Shown piece by piece: positions 57,346 to 64,000 of a DNA stretch of 64,000 nucleotides. Location of the stretch: positions 24,980,595 through 25,044,594 of the forward strand of contig CM034603.1 in the NCBI GenBank assembly GCA_020091685.1, in the 5' to 3' direction. A program made the position numbers and the translations under genes. The number at the start of each line of letters is the position of its first letter. Within the stretch, counting starts at the first letter, position 1. Under the pieces are notes generated by a model, which did not search any database, was not told the origin of the DNA, and saw nothing but the letters and a program-made list of their open reading frames with translations. Source of the DNA: Lutjanus erythropterus (Eukaryota; Chordata; Actinopteri; Lutjaniformes; Lutjanidae).

Positions 57346-58768
57346 TTTGACTTTTGGTTTCACGTGGTACATAAACGTGGTCTCTTGGGCGAGGGTGCAG
57401 ATATCATTACAATTGCACAGCGGCGACATTCAGCCCCGGACTTATCCGCCTGGATCAGCAGGGGGGTCAGTTGTGCAAAGCAGAATCGCCGTCTCTGTTT
57501 TGACTGCAGTTTGTTTTGTTTTGTTTTCTAAGACACCTTTTGCTATGAGCCAAAGAGAGTGGTTGAAAACAGTTCGGTCTTAATCCCACCTCCTCCCTTA
57601 CTTTATGTTTACAAGTTTATTTGTAGGTCAGCTCAATTTATGTGAATCATTAACATTAAAAACCTTCTGGTGGTCTTTTGAGTGGGCAGACTGTTAAAAG
57701 AAACTCTTTCTAAAAGCAGATGTTTTATGTTAAGGCCATATTATCTTAGTGACAGTAAAAACACCACCAGAGACTCTTTTCTGATTTGTTTCAATGTACA
57801 GAGACAATCGGCAGGTGTCATTTACTTTACTAACATGATTTACTAAACTGTGGTGAAGTCTTTATCACAGACATATACACCTTTACGTTTGTTTTTCAAA
57901 AGTCAGGGTGGACATGTCCCTCCGTCCCCCCTGGTATCTGCTACTGTAATGTTAACCGGTATGTCAGTAATGGCTAAGACAGAGAAGTAATTATATAAAG
58001 TTACACAAAAAAACTGCTCTTATTTTATTCATGTAAATTCATTAACTATCAAGTTTACAGTTATCAGTTACAGTTATGTAACCAGCGTTACATTATCATC
58101 CTGATTCATTATCCTAATTTTTGGCTCCCCAAGGCAAGAGAGGGGAAATACTTAAGACTCAATACCCTACATACGAGATTCTTCATTTGTAGTTTTAATG
58201 GCAAAATGTGTGTGATAATTAATAATTTAGAAACTGCTGGTAATCAGTGAGACAGAAACTGCTGGACAAACACCATCAACAAAATGTGAATCATATAATT
58301 TTTTATTACTTGATGTATGGCTTTGATATTTGCCAGTGATGAATGCATATTTATAATCAGATGCCTGCACAATCAAGCTTTTGGGGCTTTTCTGTTGGTC
58401 TGTGTGTGAGAAATGAATAAGACCTTTCTAACAGGAAAAACACGCACCGTTAATTAATCTTTTGAGGTACTTTATTAATATTGACCCTGGATCACTGCAC
58501 AGACATCCATTTACAACATCACAAAAAAGAAATAGTGTTGTTTTTTTTTTCTAATTAGCGACAGACTTTTTGTTTGCTTTAATATGCATAAATTGCATTG
58601 CAAATGAATGCTAATAAATTGAATAAATTTAATTAGAATTTAATCAAATGTTTGTATAAACTCAAATGCTTGTTTGTCAATTATGGGTTGCAATTTTGCC
58701 TGTCAGGACAATGATTGTACAGATTTAGTGAAGAGTGGTGCAGTCAACTAATCAATAATGTCATGATC
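57346..58768. other. Intergenic; AT-rich, no gene
   Basis: No gene or well-delimited repeat is recognised. It contains T-runs near 58538-58550. Confidence 0.4.
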
Positions 58769-58887
58769 TGAAGCGACCTCCAGGTCACTCCCTGCTCTTT
58801 TGTGTGGGAAACCCTTTTTTTCTGAGCTGTTACTGAACTGGGTTGACTCGCAGAGAATTTTGGTATTACACAGGCACAGTAAGAGTA
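58769..58887. repeat. Long direct repeat, left copy
   Basis: It runs CTGAAGCGACCTCCAGGTCA, CTCCCTGCTCTTTTGTGTGG, GAAACCC, GAGCTGT, TTACACAGGCACAGTAAGAG. It matches 59717-59832 in the same order and orientation, with moderate divergence. Confidence 0.8.
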
Positions 58888-59201
58888 TGTCAGCGAGGTG
58901 GACTTTAGTCACATGACTTTGACTTGAGTCAGGCTTGAGTCACAAATTTGATAACTGCAGACTCAACAGGACAAAGTGAAAAAAGACTTGCAACTCAGAT
59001 TTGAGCCTTTTGACTTTAAAATACACCAAAGAGTAAAAATTATGTTACTTAAAATGTTCCACAAATCAATTAATTTCTCTTGATTCACCAAATCCACAAA
59101 CATCATTGCTATTCATTCTGACTTTGGTGTGTTCATGAGATTTTAACTCATATGTGGAAAAAACATGACTGCTATTAGGTAGGGCAGGGCAAGGTAGTGT
59201 A

Positions 59202-59232
59202 GGGCAGGCAGGGCAGGGCAGGGCAGGGCAGG
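59202..59232. repeat. (GGGCA)n pentanucleotide repeat
   Basis: About six GGGCA units, with diverged copies back to 59181. Confidence 0.9.
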
Positions 59233-59284
59233 ATATGCTTAAACAGTTTGTACCTAACTTGTTATCAGGGATAATACTAATTAA

Positions 59285-59716
59285 TAACTTGAGCAATGAC
59301 TCAGGACTTGCCTGTTTTCACTTGGGACTTGACCTAGAACTTGATTTGGGACTTATCTGTTTTGACTTGTGAGTTAACTCGGGATTTCCTGGTATTGACT
59401 TCAAACTTGACTCAGGACTTGCTAGTTTTGACTTCAGACTTGATCTAGAATCTAGCTTGAGACTTGTCTGTTTTGACTTGTGACTTGATTCTGGGCTTGC
59501 CTGTTTTGACTCGTGACATGACTAGGGTCCTTCCTGTTTTGACTTGGGACTTGGCTTGGGACTTGTCTTTTTTAACTTGTGACTTGATTCTGGACTTGCC
59601 TGTTTTGATTTGTGACTTGGTTCTGGACTTGCCTGTTTTGACTCATGACTTGACTAGTGTCCTGCCTGTTTTCACTTGGAACTTGGCTTGGGACTTGAGA
59701 ATTGTGACTTGGTCCA
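59285..59716. repeat. Minisatellite of ACTTGCCTGTTTTGACTTG units
   Basis: Roughly 45-50 bp units with GGACTTGCCTGTTTTGACTT followed by GTGACTTGATTCT repeat about nine times with variation. The open frame 59464-59775 is a by-product of this array. Confidence 0.8.
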
Positions 59717-59832
59717 ACCTGAAGCAGACCCCCTGGTCACCCCCTGCTCTTGTGCGAAGGAAACCCCTTTCTTGAGCTGTCACCAAATGCTCTGGAGCGT
59801 GTTGGTGTTACACAGGCACAGTCAGGGTGTGT
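59717..59832. repeat. Long direct repeat, right copy
   Basis: It runs CTGAAGCAGACCCCCTGGTC, ACCCCCTGCTCTTGTGCGAA, GGAAACCCC, GAGCTGT, GTTACACAGGCACAGTCAGG; compare 58769-58887. Confidence 0.8.
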
Positions 59833-60804
59833 GTTTAATGAATGTGAGCTTTATAAAGGTTATTTAAGGCAACAGAATTAAAGGAAGACGTTAAACGAAC
59901 AAAAAAACATTATCTAAGTAAAGATTTTTCTCTTTTCCTTTGATTGTTTTCCTTTTTCAAAGGCATTTTCTAAATTTAGACTTTACGTTGGCAGTTTTCA
60001 CAAGCATGAGTCAACATGTGGATGGAGGTTATGGGAGCCGGTTTCCTTAAATAAAAAGCGAGGTGCAAGTCACTCTGTGAACAAGGCAAAAAAAAAAAAA
60101 AAGATCAATAAATTGTGTTTGTTTGTGCGTGTAGGTGGTTGTGTGTGTGCCCTTCAGTCTGTGAGAACAAAAAAAAGGTCATAAAATACAAAAATAGGGA
60201 CTCCAGATGAAAAAGGGCTACATAATCCTGAAAGTGTAAGTGTCTGTGTGATAATAGTGCGAAGGTTTTTGTGTAACACTGAGTTTGCATTTTCTCTAAC
60301 AAGGGTCTGGCGTCCCCGCAGCCGTCAGTGGGATCCACGCTGGGCCCTTTCGCAGTAATCAGCCAGACTGTCTTGCTCTAATTGTTTCCAGATTTGTGTG
60401 GGAGGTCAGAGCCCCGGAGTGCTGATCCTTGCCAAGTTTATAAACAGAGCAGTGTTTCCAGATGGCCACTGGCTCCAGACTGGCTAGCAGGTTGATTGGG
60501 ACCAGAATAATAACAGGTGGAGAACAGACAATGAATTCCTTGACACTTCTTACCTCGCACACACTCACAGACGCACCGACACTCTCTCACACACACACAC
60601 AGTAACACGCTTTCAATATGGTGAGCAGGAGAGACTCCTGACGCCGTCGTCTCTGCGGTTTGAGCTCTGCAACAGCCAGATCTGAGAGTAATACCGGCAG
60701 GATGTAGAACACATTTTGAGAGCTGAACACAGCCTGCTGTACGGTTTTACACATGAGAATATAATGTAAGAACATCTAGAAAATGTGGGTTGGAGATTTA
60801 ACCA
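59833..60804. other. Intergenic; no gene
   Basis: It has an A-run at 60089-60102 and a CA run near 60589-60600. 60300-60580 is GC-richer and unique-looking. No gene is supported. Confidence 0.4.
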
Positions 60805-60812
60805 ACTTTAAC

Positions 60813-61359
60813 CAGAGGAGGGAAGTAACAAAGTAGAACTTTCAGGTATCTGTACTTTACTTGAGTATTTATTTTTTTGACAACTTTTTACTTTTGCTCT
60901 CTACATTTTAACACAAATATCTGTACTTTCTACTGCTTACATTTTCAAAACGGGCTTGTTACAAGATGGAAATGACATAACAAGATAAAAATGACGTTAA
61001 AGATGTAACTAGACAAAAAAGACGCAACAAGACGAAAAACGACATAAAAGACAAGACAAAAAATAATGTAAAAAACAAAAAAAAGTAAAAGACATAAGAT
61101 GTAAAGATGTAAAATTACGTACTAAGACATAACAAGACAAAAAATGAGGCTGAAGAAGCGATAAGATTAAAATGATGTAAAAGAAAAAAGACACTATAAG
61201 ACAAATAACAATGTAAAAGGCAGCGGAGAAAACGTGACATTTAGTTACCTTTGTACAGATACGCCACGTAGAAATGTCCTTCAGAGGGCAACTTTTTACT
61301 TTTATATATTTTTTACTTGAGTAAAAAAGTTGAATCGGTGTGTACTTTTGCCGCCTCTG
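60813..61359 (-). mobile_element. hAT-like non-autonomous element with internal minisatellite (copy 4, inverted, short array)
   Basis: The ends are CAGAGGAGGGAAGTAACAAAG and TACTTTTGCCGCCTCTG. Flanks ACTTTAAC (60805-60812) and ATTTAAAC (61360-61367) agree at 6 of 8. The subterminal phrase ACATTTTCAAAACGGGCTTGTTAC is identical to copy 2. The minisatellite (about 60960-61220) is much shorter than in the other copies. At 547 bp it is non-coding. Confidence 0.88.
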
Positions 61360-61915
61360 ATTTAAACATCATCTTGTGACACAAAATGCATAATTATTTG
61401 ACCTTATTGAGTCCTTCGAAAAGAAGACAGTCACAGACTCGACTTCTGCTTTATGTTGCATGATGTTTTGACATTTTTTCAGTGTCTTTTCCCTGACTTG
61501 GCCTGGTCCCAGCTTTATGAAACCTTTCCTTCTTGTGGGGAACAATGTCAGCTGTGAATTATTGCAAAAGACCAGATTACAAAATATGAAGTTCCTACAG
61601 GAAGCCAACTTGCTCTCTTATGTTGTTTTTGGATGCCATGTCAGTTTGTGAAATTATTCTGAATCTCTGAGGCATCTAATTATTAATGTTTTCACGATCT
61701 GTGTTTTTTTTTTTCATATATGTATTTTTAGTCACGTCTATAAGCCAAATAGAATTCCCAGGAAATGTAAAGAAAATAAATGTGTCACATACAATTTATG
61801 TATTATTCACATCTCTCCTTTTTTCTCTTTAAAGTTGTCAGTTTTGGAAGTGTTCCTGTTGCAAACTTTGTCAAAGCTGAAGGTTCGCTGTTTTTCCAAG
61901 AATGTGTTCGCTGTG

Positions 61916-61966
61916 ACACACACACACACGCACACACACAGACACACAGACACACACACACACACA
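61916..61966. repeat. (CA)n microsatellite, interrupted
   Basis: CA repeat of about 50 bp with CG and GA interruptions. Confidence 0.9.
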
Positions 61967-62137
61967 GTCTTTCACACTTTCAAAGTGGAGATTTCAGCAG
62001 CTCCGGTGAAGACATTCCCACCACAATCACATCATTAGCTCCACCATGTCTCTTAATGCCTCTCTCAAGTTTTTGTTTACAGAATCCAGTCCTTCCAAGG
62101 TCTTTGTAATAGCTTGAGAGATCTGGGCTCTGGAGCA

Positions 62138-62163
62138 GGGGAGGGAGGGGGGGGTGGTTGAGG

Positions 62164-62197
<34 letters not shown>

Positions 62198-62209
62198 GAG
62201 GGGGGGGGG
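62138..62209. repeat. G-runs flanking a (TG)n microsatellite
   Basis: GGGGAGGGAGGGGGGGGTGG at 62138-62157 has four G-runs with one-base loops. (TG)n at 62165-62193 and a second G-run at 62199-62209 follow. The first tract fits a G-quadruplex pattern; folding is not shown. Confidence 0.85.
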
Positions 62210-62899
62210 CTGCCTTTCATCGGTTTTGCTCTGCTACACTTGTTTGGGCCAAGGTTGGCCCCTGTTTTTTAGTAAGCGTACTCCACTCCAGATGTGCGGC
62301 GGCTCCAGAGTGGCTGCCATGTACAGTAAATCGGCATCTGAGGGCTCGTCAATCTGTGGGGTAGAGCGCTGCGGTGTCGTCAGCCCCAGCCACTGGTATA
62401 AACGGAAATTTGTACTGCTGAGCTCCCATGAGGCCTTGGGGGAGGTGGTGGTGTTGCAGAGAAGAGAAAAAAAAAAAGAAGGGGGGGCAGTGGAGGGGGA
62501 GGATATTTGGAAGTGAGAACTCAAAAGTGATGAGTAGCGAGGGACAGAGACTGTTAACAAGCACAAAAGGTGCAGCAAATGTCTGAATATTCTCGTCCAA
62601 AGGGATAATGAGCTCAGTTTGGCTCGGCGGCAGGACGGCAAATGAGCGGAGGAGAATGACGTCGGCATGAGAATAAATGATGACTTTCGCAGAGAAATTT
62701 ATCCGCTGCTGAAAATGGAGACATGAGTGTGGAAGCAGGTCACAGTCGGGGTATTTCAGCATGCTCTAAATCAAATCATCCAGCTCCAAGTAGATAAAAT
62801 GATACAAGTGCATAAATCGAGAGACAAGACGCTTCAACAAGCCTTGAAATAAAACAGGCCAACACAGAGAGATTCTACCGAGCTGCTACTGCATACAAG

Positions 62900-63963
62900 C
62901 AGGGTTAGGAGAGTTACTTTAAAAATGTATTCTGATAAAATTACAAATTACATCAACAGCATCACCACCTACAGTCCCAAAATAGTCAGTATTGTTGGTA
63001 GTTGTAGTATTGACAGGTTAGCTAAATAACTGGATTTCTGGACAGCTAAAGTTAGCGGTTGGTCTGTGTAGCTAACATCACTGGTTGGTCTTTCCTGTAA
63101 ATGTTTATTTAAATTAGATGTTGAGTTCTTGGATGATGCCAGTATTTTCATAGCTGGCAGAACTGTCACTGTACTGTGATGTTATTCCTCTTTTCTGATT
63201 TAAAGACAAAATAATGGTGAATTTTGCACCCAATGGAGCATTTTTTCACTCGGGATCAGATTGGTGTTGTGAGACTTGAGTGTCACGGCACGTCTGCGCC
63301 ACGGTTGTGATCCGTCCTCCACATGACTGCAAGCCCCACCAGCAGCGTTTCAGAAGCATTTCATCAGCGGAGCGTTTTGCCTGCCTGATTATGTTTACTG
63401 GCTCAGATTTTCTTGATTAGATCCTCGTTCCTTGCTCCTTGTGCTTCTACCATGGATAAGCAGGCGATGTGGTGAAATTGTTTCCTTTCTGTATGTCTTT
63501 ATGATCGTGAGTCTGCACGGGGTCTGTTATTTTGAAAATTAACTGGATACTTCCTGCCTTTTCTGTCCGACTTCCTGCCCATTCGTTCTGCTCTGTGCTT
63601 ATTGACGCCGCATCCGTCATAAATAGACTCTGCACGTATTTGAAGCAGTGTGGACTGGAGAGCTGCTTCTGGGATGCACCGTGGCGCTGCTGGTGGAATC
63701 ACAACTGACATGACGTAGCCGTAATGTGCCACAGCTGCACCACCAGGAATTTAGCTATTATAATGTGCGTACTCTGTGCATGATAGTGTATTGTTCTTTA
63801 TTTTAAAATGTACCATAAAATTGCAATCCTGCGAATGATCCCCATTTTTACTAAATATATCTGTAATCTGATTACATCTTTTTTCTGTAACTATAATGGA
63901 GTACAGTTTTTTTTTTTTTGTATAGTAATTGCATATCTCATAATCTGTTACTCCCTAAACCTG
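62900..63963. mobile_element. Dispersed element (copy 3) carrying a 0.47-kb insertion
   Basis: The ends are CAGGGTTAGGAGAGTTACTTT and ATCTGTTACTCCCTAAACCTG. Flanks CATACAAG (62892-62899) and TTTACAAG (63964-63971) match at 6 of 8, suggesting an 8-bp target duplication. The body has two units of the 26-bp minisatellite (GTTAGCGGTTGGTCTGTG, CATCACTGGTTGGTCTTTC) and aligns with 46.2-46.7 kb, except that about 63285-63757 is extra sequence absent there. Confidence 0.75.
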
Positions 63964-64000
63964 TTTACAAGCAGTAAGTAATGGTGAGAGACCATAACCC

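Larger units (their letters stand above)
58888..59716. mobile_element. hAT-like element rich in GACTTG minisatellite, between direct repeats
   Basis: The left end CAGCGAGGTGGACTTTAGTC, then ACATGACTTTGACTTGAGTC, and the right end GACTTGGTCCAACCT are the termini of a fish element whose body is GACTTGAGTC/ACTTGGACT words (from memory). The interior holds (GGGCA)n at 59202-59232 and a minisatellite at 59285-59716. No transposase is encoded. Confidence 0.65.
61368..62899. other. Intergenic with simple repeats; no gene
   Basis: It contains (CA)n at 61916-61966, (TG)n at 62165-62193 and G-runs at 62138-62157 and 62196-62209. 62260-62760 is GC-richer and unique-looking, and its long minus-strand frames have no recognisable domain. 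Confidence 0.4.

Noticed and set aside
59464..59775. 103-codon frame with LPVLT-DL repeats
   Set aside because: A direct translation of the GACTTG minisatellite within a mobile element.
62234..62762. Overlapping minus-strand open frames of 137 and 144 codons
   Set aside because: They overlap in two frames over a purine/pyrimidine-biased tract and show no known motif.

Overview
The window looks like ray-finned fish (probably percomorph teleost) nuclear DNA. It carries a vertebrate-type gene with GT-AG introns, and its background is AT-rich and full of elements typical of fish genomes: hAT-type non-autonomous elements with 8-bp target duplications, decayed L2/Rex-like LINE pieces, a tRNA-derived SINE, transposon-borne minisatellites and CA/TG runs. 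Nothing prokaryotic or viral was recognised.

Only one protein-coding gene can be supported: snai2 (slug), on the plus strand at the left end. Its three coding exons are 4462-4540, 4710-5231 and 6232-6413 and encode 260 residues: an N-terminal SNAG repressor motif, the Slug-specific serine/proline segment and five C-terminal zinc fingers. Upstream (about 4110-4461) are two CACCTG E-boxes, an inverted CCAAT box and a six-codon upstream ORF. A 3' UTR follows to an AATAAA signal at 7090-7095. Intron 2 contains a 0.6-kb inverted-repeat element.

From about 7.1 kb to the right edge (57 kb) no gene was recognised. It reads as a gene desert of the kind often found beside developmental transcription factors: low-repeat stretches that could hold enhancers, three of them with a triple cluster of the Snail/bHLH hexamer CAGGTG/CACCTG (9.04-9.12, 33.90-34.00, 51.98-52.02 kb), separated by layers of transposable elements. 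The best-resolved elements are four copies of one hAT-like family with an internal T/C-rich minisatellite (16553-17441, 40822-42096, 42744-43880, 60813-61359). A smaller hAT-like element (26068-26526) has a perfect 8-bp target duplication and sits inside an older dispersed repeat. A third family (7.5-8.6, 45.95-46.7, 62.9-63.96 kb) carries a 26-bp minisatellite that is greatly expanded in one copy. A hAT-like, GACTTG-rich element at 58.9-59.7 kb is flanked by direct repeats of about 115 bp.

I found no convincing new biological system. The most useful leads are the snai2 promoter and Slug-segment details, the E-box clusters in the desert, and the nested or minisatellite-bearing transposon structures.
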